Source of the DNA: Aegilops tauschii subsp. strangulata
Lineage: Eukaryota > Streptophyta > Magnoliopsida > Poales > Poaceae
DNA: 64,000 bases
Reading direction: 5' to 3'
NCBI RefSeq assembly: GCF_002575655.3
Contig: NC_053040.3
Location: 457,360,780 to 457,424,779 of the forward strand
Numbering within the stretch: position 1 is the first letter of the stretch; each line of letters opens with the position of its first letter. Under the pieces are notes generated by a model that saw only the letters and a list, made by a program, of their open reading frames with translations, made no database searches and had not been told where the DNA came from. A program made the position numbers and the translations under genes. Below are positions 45,381 through 57,420 of the stretch, piece after piece.

Positions 45381-45574
45381 TGATTTTTTTCAGATAGCGA
45401 ATGATGGCAGTAACTAGTAGGAATTAAGAACAAACCTACTCTATACAATAAAGAAATTACGGCATAGTAACTAAGAGTAAACCTACACTATACAATAAAG
45501 GATTTAAGGTATATTACATCCACTGGGCATCGAAGTTCGCCACCAATGATCATAAAGCGCAACGAAGAAGCAGA

Positions 45575-48500
45575 TTACAAAAACTGGGCACCATTGCAGT
45601 GTAACAAAATAATACTGAATCGAGACCACTTCCAAGACAGTTCAAGAAAGGTTAGCCTTGCGGGGGAACTGCTGCACAAGCTGCTGAGCAAGGCTAGAGA
45701 CCGGCCTAGCATGTCGGCCATAGCTTCCAGGTGTAGCTGTTTAGCGATGAGGTTCTCATTGGTGTTCTCCGCAATCTTTCTTTGAGATAGGACTTCAAGT
45801 CGAAGTTGAGTTGTAGAATGCCTTTCTGCTAGAACTTGGGACTGAAGAAGTCGAACTGATTCAGACAACGAATTCTGTGAGCTTGTCTGACTGTTAGTCT
45901 CAAGTAACTTGAACACTGCATCAAGACAAGACTTTGGGGTTGTCTCGCTATCTTCAAGATGTTTTGCCTTCTTTGCTGCAATATATGTTGGGTTTGTCTC
46001 ACAGCCTTCAGCAGACTTGTGCATGCCATCGGGCATATCACCCTGAAACAAAGCAGAGAGATGACAGGTTTTGCACGTGTATAAACAAAGATGATAACTG
46101 TTCTGTCAATTCTATCCAATTTCAAATTAGAAAATAAAGAGTAAGTTCAAAATATCAATAGCATAATTTGGCATTGTTCATAATGCGGGGAGCTTCACCA
46201 CACTACTAGATTACCATGTCAACATAACAAGCATAGATGAAGGGCAAAGAAAATCATTGTATCTATTTTGGATAATGTGCATGGCATGTTGTTCATATCA
46301 TCAGCCACATCAGTAAGATAAAACAGGAGATGACAAGGTGCAAACGTGGGCTGCTTCACCACACACTGGATTATAGATCCACAAAAACAAGCATACATAT
46401 AGGGAGTATTAAGTAATGTGCATGGTATGAATAAGGAATTTGGTTTTACAAGTAAAACTTAGAACTTACGGTTCTTACGAACATGCATTTTGGTAGAAAC
46501 AGCAAACTAAACAGCAGTAAACAATAGGGAGTATGAGCAAATTAAACAACAGTTGAGGATAAAGGCTTTAGAAGGACTGACTTACATTAACAGTTAACAC
46601 CGGCTTTATAATGCCCTTCTCCATGTCAAGGGAAGGATAACTCAAGAATTTCAGCACAGAATCTTCTTCATAAGCATTGCCTGTACTCTACATTTTGTAG
46701 AGAGTAATTATAGATATGATAATACTGGAAGGGATAGAGGATAATGAAGATAAGATGCAGATTGATGCTACATAATCAACTACCAATCCCTGGAAGTACA
46801 AGCGTTACAGGACAAAATGTACTGACAAGAGCAATGGGCTACACTTCTGCACTGGCATTGTCTGTGTATTCTACTTGTTGGTAAGATTAAATATAGATCT
46901 GATCTTTTTTAGTAAATGGTGGGCGAGGGGGATACGATGCAGAATGCTACAAAATGAACCATTCCCTCTTCCCATAATACAAGAGTGTTTCGAACACTGG
47001 TGTACTGTACAAAACGTTCTTATATTATGGGACGGAGGGAGTAGCTGTTAATGTAAGTACAGTGATAGACCACGTTCAGTCCTTACAAGAGGACTGCAGA
47101 GCTAAACCTCTTCAAAAGCATTGGGTTGATTCTAAATTTATGTAAGAGTCCATACGGATCTTATAATGCCCACCAAATGGACGATTACGAGGCTAACATG
47201 TGCAGTGATGCTACATAATCAAATAGCTATGAAAGTAACTATGGTCATACAGGGCAAGAGGTACTCACAAGAGCAATGCAGTGTGCAGTATAGTTGCGAG
47301 ATTCTCTGGTCCCTTGAGAACGAATGTTCTTCTGCTAACAGTTTTCGTACAAGTGAGACATTAAGGCAAATGCAGAAATGTAGTTCAAATTGTGATGTGA
47401 TATCATAGACAGTACCTTACGCTGCAGCCGATACCAATGTGTAACAAGATTATTCCAGTCACCGTCGGATAAATGTAGCACTGGAGACTTTACAGAAATT
47501 TCGTTTAGAGGCTTGCCATCGAAGTGCGCTTGCCTCAGGTAGGAACGATACGTCATCAACGAGTGCTTGAAAAGCGCAACCAACCCTTGCTCGTCATCAC
47601 AATCCAGTTTGCTCCTCGCCTATTTAAAAGAATGAAATCTTGTGTCTTCTGTCAGCAGAAACATATGCAGTAATGACCATGAATAACATTAGTACATTAC
47701 TTACGCATAAGTTGCGGAGGAAGACTGGAAATTGTTTTGTGTCTGCGGTATAATCTTTCCATGAAGGAAAGATGCGCACAAAGTTCCTGACAACAACATA
47801 AGCTTCGTCTTCTAAACTGGGAAGAAATGGAACAGGGGTCCTATTTGCTGCAATTGGGGCTCTCTCTGGTTCGAAAAGGGATTTGGCAACTGGATTTGGT
47901 GTACTCTTTGCTGGAATGGGGGTTCTGTGTCGTATAGCTGGTGCTATGTCAACTGGCATAATCATACTGTTTGCTGCAGTTGGGGTCTGCTGAGTTGGGG
48001 CATCAGAAATGACCAGTGTAGTAGGGCTAGAGTCTGCTAGAGTTGGGGTATTTTGTGGGTCAGGTGATATTGCAACTACACCTAATGGGCTATTTGATTT
48101 ATCAGGTGCCACTACCTTTTCCAAATACTTTGCTTGTGCTCCTCCACGATCAGCAATCACCCTCTTCCTTTTGAACGTCTGATACACAAGAACAGCATTT
48201 GAATGGATAAATATGGTATGATGACAAGTGGAATATGTACTGAAAATGGATAGGCAGGGCGTATTCACATACACGATGTGTAAACTAAGCTAATGGCAGT
48301 TCAACAAAGTAGAAGCAATGCAAAGCATCAGTTGCAAGATATGTGCGAGCAATGTAACCTTGGAAAGTTAGAGCAAGTACCTTGATGGGTGTATAAGATA
48401 GGGCATCTTCCTCTGACTCCTCCACTAGGGAGCTACATTGACTTAGGTCTCCCTCTAGCTCAGAATCACTGTTAGGATCATATTCTGAGCATGAATCTGT

Positions 48501-50499
48501 AGGTGGAGAGCGTTTGCATTGCATTGCATCCAGACTTGATTTCAGTCCCTTAATGCCAAGTTTGACAGCCATGGCATTGTTCTGCTTTATTCTTTTCATG
48601 CGCGCAAGCTCATAATCATTATGATGCTGTTCAGAATCTGAGATTCATGAAAACATAAAAAGTAGTCAGATTATCTATGGAATGCATTGCGGATTCAACT
48701 CGGAGAGTGTCTCCCTATAAACCCCTGCATATGCAAAGTTCACCTCCCCAACCGTGCTGACCAGACCACACACAGAAATACAAACCCCTTATGTCTCTAT
48801 AACAGGCAGGCACACATTTCAAAACTGAAGTAGGAACATTAGAATCATATGAAATTCGTATTTGAACAAATAAACTAAGCAATTATGAGTGGCGTAATGT
48901 TTAGCTTCAAGGGTGGAGTGTTGGTAGTGCAACACAAAGCAAGTAGGCAGATTGTATTCCATGTAAAAGATCGAAACCTATGTAAAAGCTGGAAATGACA
49001 CTTTCTTTCTATACAATGCAGTGTTCGTTACCCACACATGATGGAAGAGATCACATAGAGAAATACTATTCACTCATGTCTACGGTTCCAGTATTTAGAA
49101 ACAGGGTGGTCCACCCTAAAAGAATATTGACAACAAATATGACAAGGCAAGCATAGATGTAGTGAATCAATCATTTACTTGTGAGGTTACTAGGACAAGT
49201 ATGCAGAATTGTAACTGCAGTAAGAGACCGTCCAAAATCTGAATGAAGAAGTTTGTCTAGCACTTATTGTTTGCAACTAATCGACGTGAATAATTGGATA
49301 TTATATCGAATGAGTAAGAAAGACAAGTACAATTGTCAACAAACCTGGCTTGCAGTAGTAATCTGGGTCAATGTCACTACGACCAACAATCCAAAATGAC
49401 TAGTTTCTGTTCCGAGGGCCGGAATTTTGAAAACCCTGTGAACTTTAGAGGTACTAAAGATTACCGAAATACATCTGAACCATTAAGTGTAGGTAGCACT
49501 GAGCACACAACAAACCCTAATGACAGTCCTGCCTAATGAGTAATGAATCAATTAGAAAATGGGTGATGAGGAGTGGCTACTGAGTGTTCAGGACGTATCT
49601 CAGGATAAATCGGGTTGGCTTGGTGGGTGCTGCACGCCTGAGCCCTGAACGGACTGGGAAGGTAGGCGCGGCGGCGTGCCCGGGCAGCGGTGACGCTGTT
49701 GGGCGAGCGGCTCCTGGCCTCCTGTTAGTCCGGCGTCTCCTCCTAGAGTCATGCCATCCGGAGACGGCAAGTCGCCGGTGAGGCAGGCGGCTGGGGGCGA
49801 GTAGAGATCGGAAGCGCGCAGCAGAACAGAGGGGAATCGGGGCCTGGGACGACCCAAAATCCCAGGGTGGGTCGGCCCACCGTGGGCACCCTGTAGAGAT
49901 ACACACCCGAGTGGCGAACATGCATTTTCGAAACTAATTTAGGAACATTTAGCTGACCAATTAAACAACTCTGTTTTAATAATATCAAATTCGTATTTGA
50001 CCAACTAAGCTTGTTTAGCTTGATGGGTGGAGCAGTGTTATTATGACACGGAGCACGTATTCTGATCGTATAGTGATCATAAAAGGGGGAAACTCTAAGC
50101 ATATTTTTTTAGCAAAAGAGGGTTTCCCTTCGATTTCTATTAAAGAAACCACCACGGAACCAACATGATCAATTAAACCCTAAGCATGATCAATTAAACC
50201 GTATTATGGCTGTGCCATGGAAGATTTGAAGCTGCAAACCGGAGAAATGATATTTAGCATCCATTGTTTGCTTCAAACTAAGAACTAAATTCTAAGAGCT
50301 GAAAAGAAAGTAGAATAACCAAGTTAAGATCTATTTTCTGGTTGAGATCAAAAAGTTGAGGAGATATGAAGTACCACCTCTCTTGCGGCGCCGTGTAGGC
50401 ATCGGGGGTGCGATGGCTGTCGGTGGCGTTGAAGCAGATCTGCGACGGTAGACGGGTGCATCGGGGGATAAGTCCCGTTGCGGTGGAAGAGAAGGTCAT
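45575..50499 (-). CDS. Multi-exon CACTA-borne gene (TNP1-like or accessory protein)
   Basis: Exons by eye in transcript order: start region 50499 to about 50380, 49399-49345, 48637-48381, 48178-47705, 47619-47416, 46680-46586 and 46042-45575. Most have clear AG/GT borders, for example GTAAGT donors at 47699-47704 and 46580-46585. The predicted protein has a WIVGRSDIDPDYYCKP segment, an acidic Ser-rich region, a FVRIFPSWKDYTADTKQFP segment and a helical C-terminus. It resembles hypothetical proteins I recall from Triticeae CACTA elements. No TNP2-type transposase was seen. The first exon is uncertain. Confidence 0.55.
46963..47041. mobile_element. Stowaway-type MITE
   Basis: Terminal inverted repeats TTCCCTCTTCCCATAATA and TATTATGGGACGGAGGGAG, followed by TA. 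About 79 bp, in an intron of the CACTA gene. Confidence 0.75.
49577..49921. other. GC-rich insert in an AT-rich intron
   Basis: Sharp GC rise. It is flanked by diverged copies of one intron segment (48820-48930 and 49920-50040). ORFs here are open in several frames without known motifs. Confidence 0.4.
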
Positions 50500-50639
50500 G
50501 TGAGCGGCCCCGGCAAGGTGGGCGACGGCGCCGATGAAGCGAGAGGACGCGATGCAAGGCTATTGGTCCGTCGTCGTGGATAAGAAACGTCCATCTCTAG
50601 CATTGGACGATGCGGTCTTAGTAGGCGCTCCGGCATGGT

Positions 50640-51400
50640 AGAGGACGGTGGCGATGGATGTGGTGGAGGACGGCGGCGATGGATGGGGTGGCGGACGGAG
50701 GCTGGTGTGGGGATGGGGTGTTCTAGCGCGGACGGTGTATGAATGGGAAAATGGAGGGAGAGGTACGGGGAACCATGTTTTTGGGACGCGCCTGTCTGAA
50801 ATATGGGAAAGTTACGAACTTAGCCCCCGTTTAAAATTTGGATGTCTCGTCGGTTGGGGATAGGACGGTAATCTCGCATCTCGCCAATATTTGCCCAGAG
50901 CGATTTCGGGCGAGGAGAGGGTGGTTGGCGCCCATGGTTGGTGCCCATGGTGTATGAACGGGGCTGACAGGTAGGGCGGTTGTGTCACGTCTGAGTGAAG
51001 TTACAAACCTGCCCCTATTAAAAATATTTGCCTACATCGATTTCGACTGAGTCGAGTTTGTTTTGCCGCCCACCGTGTATGAATGGGGAATGGAGGGAGA
51101 AACAGAGGTCTTTCGGACGAGCTTGAATCAAATGAGTTTTGCCGCCCATGTTTGACGCCCACCGTGTCGGAATGGGCTCAGAGGCGGTCGTGTCACGTCT
51201 AATTGAAGTTACTAACCTACCCCTATTTAGAGCAGTGGAAATCGGGCCGATGGATTGTCCGTGTAATGGGTATACAGTAATTTCCCTCTCCCAAACACTT
51301 GGCTTCGGGCAGCCGACGTGGGAGTGGACATTTTGCTGCTTCTTTCGAATTTTGGGACAATAAGCATCCACGTTTACCCTGGCAACTAAATTCGCATCCA
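50640..51400. repeat. Degenerate direct repeats upstream of the CACTA gene
   Basis: GTGTATGAATGGG-type motifs at about 50735, 50950, 51068 and 51165, with a GTCACGTCT...GAAGTTAC...CCTATT companion repeated at about 50984 and 51190. It may be the promoter-side subterminal region of the CACTA gene. Confidence 0.5.
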
Positions 51401-53162
51401 TTTTGTATTCCTATATGAATCTTTATAAATCATTCTATGTGTTTTTATATATCTTCAAAAGGACGACAAAGATGTATTCCACTGTCATATATGAATATGG
51501 TTTATAAATGCCGATACTCAAATTCAGAAACTAGAATCCAGTTTAAGGTGAATTCGAATATTTGGAACACTTCATGTCCAACTCAAATGTCACATGCAGC
51601 ATAATGTGTACTCCCATTTAGATATGTACACAAGTGATGTATCAAGATTCAAATACCGAGTCAATCAACCAAGAATGTACAGAACTAACAGACATATAAA
51701 CACTTATAGAGTATATGGATCAATAATATCAACTAACATACATAAGCCAGGCCGCTGTACTTTTTTTGGCTACAACAGCATCCTTTTTTTAGCCAGCATC
51801 TTGGCCCTTTCCGATGCGTGCCACTTATGGTCCATCTATACTACTACTATTGTTGAATGCACATTCAGCCCGATTGGCATATTTGTAGGTCTGGCACAGC
51901 AATCCAAATGAAATGTCTCCGGGTCTTATCAATTAATACAGACTTGTGCTCAAATAAAATTACAAACCAAAAAACAAAAAAAACAATTATTACATGATCT
52001 ATAAAACAAATGGTTTGATTAATTACATGAACAGACAACACAAAGGTTATTCAACTATGGAAAGAACATTTCACCTATGATTTACCAAGTAGAAATTTAA
52101 TTTCCTTTTTTCCTTCAGGACCTTAACAACCTGGTCAGTCTCAGCTTGCTTCGTTTTGAAATCCACCAAATATTTAATGGTTGTCTTGAGTACTGCTTGT
52201 GATTGTGTTGTTTGCTTCCTCAACATGTCAACTTCATCTCTAAGTGCAGAAGCAGAATCTCTTTCTACCACTAGTTTAGCCTCTAGAGCATCAGCTGTTG
52301 GCAATTCATAATGCACGATTGGGCCGGTGCCACTACTGTGGGATGATGCAACGTCCATGGGGACCTCGCTCTTTGATCTTGGGCTAACCTGTTTTGCCAT
52401 TAAAGTTCCGATTGGATTCAGAAAAGTTAAAGTTAGCAAAACATCTCAACTGGGAGTTATAACAGCAAACCAGTTAAACAAACAAGGAATTAAAGAGTTT
52501 CAATTGGATGCTGAAAAGTAGTTATTAACATCATTGTAACCCGCTGTTGCAGCAACAAAGCAGTTAAACAAACAAGTAGATATTTAAGTTAAGGCAAACA
52601 GGTAATTCTTAACAGTAAGTATCAAACACATAGATAGGCGCAGTCTACAATATGATTAACAGGCTGTGCCATTATGTAATCAGTAGCAAACTAAATTAAG
52701 CCAAGCAACGTAATTGAACAATTTTGCAATAAGTGGCTAACTAAAATTCCGAGAAGTAGGTAATTGAACTTACGCTAGTTCTTTGTACAGGCACACTGCA
52801 ACTTCTTTTTCGCTTACAAGGTTGTACGAAGGAGTCCATGGCATCAATTGCTTGGATACGCAGTCCCAATACTTCTTTCTTCCCACACTGCATGGGTAAG
52901 TCGAATGGTTAATCTGGTAAGATGGTGCATCCTTGATATGTTATATGAGGACGTGTAGTCAGACTAGTTGTAGCCAAACACATCACACTGGCTTTTACTG
53001 TATATTTCATGCGATTACTTTTGGCATATCGAGATCTAAGCAATCTACAATTGGATGAAAAGACTGGCATCCTTCACATTATTGGCGAACTCAGTTCATA
53101 GAAACAAGCAATTCAACCATTCTGTGGGTAAATCAAAAGCGCCACTGGAATATTTTTCACTA

Positions 53163-54538
53163 TCCAATCATACACGCAAAAAGGGGCGACGCCACCATAG
53201 GGGCTGGTATGGGCGGCCGCCTCAGGTGGCTGGAAAGTGTGCACCTAGTTTGAGTCATCCAGGTTGGCCCACGCTAGTTTTGTTCGTCCCAACGCACGAG
53301 CAGGCAATATAAAAAATGAAGAAAAATGTTTCAATTTGGATGGGCCAATAACATAAGTGCAAGCAGGCCCTATAGCAGGCTCGCAGCCCAAACGAGCGCC
53401 TCCCATATCGATCGACAGTAGGAAAAATCCCAATTCATTCGCTCCAGCCTCCAGTCTGGTTCGCTCCTAACCTAGCCGCCGCTGGACAAACCGACACAGC
53501 ACTTCCTCGCGCCCTCGTTAGAGGGCGGTCGCCGGGCTTCAAGCGAATGGAAGGACAAGAAGATGAAGATCCAACCCTGGGTGTAGCCTATGTGGGAGGC
53601 AGCGGCGGCAGCACGGGCATGGCATCGAGCTTGCGCAAACGGACAGTCGCAGCTTGCAAGAGTAGCATGCGTAACGAGCAGGTACATCACATCCCTGATT
53701 ATATCTAATTCAACTCTTCAATTTCTGGCCAATAGTTAAACCTGACGGTGTTGTAAAACTGCTTGTATGTAGGGAATCTATGAGAAAATGAAACCAATTT
53801 CTACTTATTTTATAACTCCCCCAATCAATACTGAACTGACTGAATTTGATGTATCTAATCAAGTTTCCGGTGCAAACATACAAGCTCATGTTGTTCTTGA
53901 GCCTGAAGTGTCTAATGAACAGACTGCTAATGAAGGATTTGATGCAAACATTTTACATGCTCCTGGTGATGAACATATAGTGTCTAATGAGGGATCTAAT
54001 GCAAGCATTTTGCAAGCTCATTGAAGGATTTAGTGTCTAATGATGATCTACTATGTTGAGAGAAACAGAGATTTGCAGGCATTGATGACAAGCAAATTAT
54101 AGTGCATTTTCATAGCTTGAGGAAACGTCGAGGCCATCTACCAGAAAGTCCCCGTATCATGACAATATAGCATAAATACTTTTCTAATCTGTTGTTTGAA
54201 ACTATTGCCATACTTGTGCAGGATAGATATATTGATATGCAGTTTGCACACTGGTTATACGTGCAATTACACTTCGATATTTTCAGCCAGAGAACGAATA
54301 ATTCAAGCAGGTACAGACCATGTTTGTAGTCCTTGTACACCATGTTGCATTTTGTGTTTTTTGGTGCTTGCATCATTTAGTGTTTATAATCTGAACTACT
54401 TTGGATCATTAGCTGGTTTTCAAAGTGCATGTAGCTTCACATTTCTCAAGTTATGTTGATTTCCGGAGTGCAAGTGCCTTTGTATTTTTTAAGTTAAATG
54501 TTCGCCCCTGGTAACTTGAATTCGTGGATCAGCCACTT
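53163..54538 (+). mobile_element. hAT-like fragment
   Basis: The right end CGCCCCTGGTAACTTGAATT...CAGCCACT resembles the inverted complement of the common hAT terminus CAGTGGCGGATCCAGGAATT. The left part has GGGCGGCCGCCTCAGGTGGC, frequent near hAT ends. A matching left terminus was not found, so the left limit is approximate. Confidence 0.4.
53547..54024 (+). pseudogene. Two-exon ORF in the hAT-like fragment
   Basis: Exon 1 is 53547-53681 (45 codons, donor CAG/GTACAT) and exon 2 starts at 53773 after TATGTAG and ends at TGA 54022-54024. Exon 2 begins with a KPISTYF-type stretch like the N-termini of hAT TTF-type zinc-finger transposases, then contains an imperfect internal repeat (SNEQTANEGFDANIL and SNEGSNASIL). 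No transposase core follows, so this is a truncated relic. A further exon-like segment lies at about 54078-54170. Confidence 0.45.
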
Positions 54539-55637
54539 CACACAAATCATACACAAATGCTAGTACGAATTAAATGAAATGCAGGGACTTACGCTAGCTC
54601 ATTGTACAGGCTCACTGCAGCTCTGCTTGCGCTTGGGATGTTCCATGTACAAGTCCATGTTACCACTTGCTTGGATGTGTAGGCCTTGTGCTCCTTGCAT
54701 CCCCCTCTGCATTTTTGACACGGTGAATGGTTGATCAAATAAGAGGAATCGACCTTGATGTTGTACTGGAGGACAGATACTTACAAGGTTATACGGGTGT
54801 GCAGGATGTGTACCAGATCCCGTAGCGCCGTCATGCTTCGCTAAAAAATGGATTTGCTTGTTTCAGATGATATCTCCAGAAGAAATAAGAGTTAAAGTCA
54901 GAGTTGCATAGGCGTGTAAGCTAAGAGAGCAGTGAAAGGATATCCAAACATCGTCGGAACAGTGCACAAGGGAGTGATGTGTGGATACCTAGTTCGGGCC
55001 GGCGTTTGGGCATGCTCGCCTAGCTAGAGTGCGGGTCACTTCAGAGCCGTTGAGGGTGATGCGCTGGCGTTGGCTGGCCGCGCACGGATGCAGATCTTGC
55101 GTGGCAGCGGAGCGCTACGATGCGGTGGACGAGACCGTTGGTGAAGCCCCAACGGCCTCGGGGGGCGGAGGTGCGACGATGTGCTCGGTGAAGTAGCCCC
55201 GGTGAGCTCGGAGACGGTGTCGGTGAAGCGCACCTGATGCGGTGGAACTCGGTGTCTGTGAGGCACGTCGGTTGCGGCGGCCGACGTTGTCGGTGGACCA
55301 CCCGGTGCGGTGGACGAGGGCATAGATGAGGTAGCTCCAGTGCGGTGGTGAAGCGCGACCGTCGTCTTCGTCGTCGCCGTCCGGCACAGAGGTGGGGAAA
55401 GAGACGAGACGAGGGGCGATTCGAGGGTTGGCGGCGAATTAGGGATTTGAGCAATCTGGGCACGGAAGGGGACAGTGGAGAAGAGAGATTTTGCAGGGCT
55501 GGAATTGGGGCCGCCAGATATTTCAATCCGAAACGTGGAAGCGCAAACTTATATTGTCGTCGTCCTTTTTTTGGAGGGGAGGGGGGGTGGGTGGCTGGGT
55601 GCTACGCGTCCGTCCGACACACGCGACCACCCCGACA

Positions 55638-55758
55638 GGACTATGCTTCGGTGCCTTAAGGCACCTGCCTTTGTGTCCATGACATGTGGGCCCAATAGGT
55701 GGCTGGCCCACATGTTAGTGACCCAAATGCAGTTGCCTTTAAGGCACCGAAGCAGCGT
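55638..55758. mobile_element. Mutator-like MITE, 121 bp
   Basis: Inverted termini of about 25 bp around TGCTTCGGTGCCTTAA and its complement. An 11-bp direct repeat CCACCCCGACA flanks it at 55627-55637 and 55759-55769. Confidence 0.65.
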
Positions 55759-55897
55759 CCACCCCGACACGACCCCGGTCTGCCTGGTGCGCCTACATTT
55801 GAGAATGCAAACGAATCTTCTTTCATTTGCAAACGAATCTGTATGTATTACCATGCCCGTGTTTTCCTTGCAATAATTAGTCATTCGAAACGAGATA

Positions 55898-56001
55898 CTC
55901 CATCCGTTCACTTTTGTAAGTCGTTTCAGACAACTTAAAATGAACTGTTTTGCACATTGTCTGAAATGTCTTCAAGGTCTTATAAAAGTGAACAGAGGGA
56001 C
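55898..56001. mobile_element. Stowaway-type MITE, 104 bp
   Basis: Inverted ends CTCCATCCGTTCACTTTTGTAAG and CTTATAAAAGTGAACAGAGGGAC, with TA duplications at 55896-55897 and 56002-56003. Confidence 0.9.
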
Positions 56002-56451
56002 TACTATAAATTAATTAATGAGGAGTTATTTGAAAAAAAATCGAAACGGTACCCACGCTAACGTGGATTAGAGTGCGTGTCACATAATTAGTTATTTGAA
56101 TTAGAGTGTGTGTCACATAGTTAGTTATTTGAATTAGAGTGTGTGCACGTAGCGATCTCCAATTCTAACGTGGATTTCGCATTTCACTGTATCCATGCTA
56201 CTTTTTTAATTCAAATTCATATGTATATGATGAACACCATGGTAGTGAGAAAACTTTTGGATGGATTCAAACATATGACCTACAAAATAGCACAACAAAC
56301 TGAGTCAATGTCAACGTTTCGAAACTTAGTATGGCACGAATTTGAAATAATTACCCGTATGCCTGGTCCTCGGTTCAAATCTTACAATGTACACCGAATT
56401 GAAACATCGATATTAAGTCTCGTCCTATGTACATTCAAATATTGTTTTTAG

Positions 56452-57420
56452 CCCCCCCCCCCCCCCCGCACAAACGCTACATACTTCCTGTATCGGTCAA
56501 TCTTCCTCTCCTAACCACCTTAGGAAGCTATCGGTTTCCAACACACGTTCATTCTTTCTCTCCATGTTTCGATCTCTAAGTCTCTCAACTACACAACCCC
56601 TTTTTCCACTCTGTTACCAAATGTATTTACCTCACACACCCGCCATTGCACCCCATGCCGAGCTCTCTCTCCCTCCCCCTCTCCCTCTCACCCTCTCGCG
56701 CTAAATACATGCATTGCCTATCTAGCCCCCCCCCCACCTCTCGTGCGCACGCACGCATGTTGTATATCTAGGTCACTCCCTCGAGACTGTCTCACTCTTT
56801 CTTCCGCACGGCGGGCCACACTCGCTCAATCTCGCTCTCTTTATCTGAGTCTCGTTTAACCTCGTTTTCTTTCACACACAAATGATATATCTCCCTGTTC
56901 GGGCCTCGATCGACACACTCTATACTCTCTCATGCAGATTGTCTATCTAGGTCAGTCCATCCAAGCCGCCGCCACTTTCGACCTCATGGTGGGCCACGCT
57001 CACTCAATCTCTCTCTCTCTCTCTCCGTGTGTCTCGATTGACCTTGCTCTTTCTCGGACAAAAATGATATATCACCATGTTTGAGCCCAATTTGACCTAT
57101 TCACATTGTATACTCTCTCACGCACATCGTCTATCTACGTCACTCTCTCCAACCCGTCTCACTCTTTCGATCGCACGGCGACCCTATGTGATCGGTTGAC
57201 CTTGCTTCCTCCCACGCACAAAATATATCTACACGTCTGTGACTGGATCATCTCTCAAGCTCTATCTTACATCCCTCACCCTTGCCAAAAAGCTCAATCG
57301 GACAATATCTCTCCAGAGCATATATATTTGTTCAATGAATGTCGGACCACACTCACTTTGTCTCTCTATCTATATGTCTCTCGATTGACCTCGCTTTCTC
57401 ACACCGTATCTTCCACGTGT
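56452..57420. repeat. C-run and pyrimidine-rich tandem array of about 180 bp period
   Basis: A run of 16 C (56452-56467) precedes units marked by TCTATCTAGGTCACTC at about 56764, 56942 and 57129. Each is followed by GCACGGCGGGCCACACTC-like and ATGATATATC-like strings. The C-run is a likely sequencing or assembly weak point. Confidence 0.6.

Larger units (their letters stand above)
51770..55323 (-). pseudogene. Second, decayed CACTA-type gene with a duplicated exon
   Basis: Exon-like segments on the minus strand: 54840-54785, 54706-54593, 52887-52774, about 52400-52075, about 51925-51860 and 51835-51770 (ending RAKMLAKKRMLL). Exons 54706-54593 and 52887-52774 are homologous, both 114 bp with GTAAGT donors; the former has an in-frame TGA. 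The 52400-52075 exon encodes a helical, Leu/Lys-rich segment. The GC-rich first exon (55323 to about 54987) is open in several frames and unresolved. The hAT-like fragment separates the two exon copies. Confidence 0.45.

Noticed and set aside
49577..49921. Minus-strand ORF 49921-49577 as an exon of the CACTA gene.
   Set aside because: It lacks convincing splice borders and is open in other frames because of high GC. It sits between duplicated intron segments.
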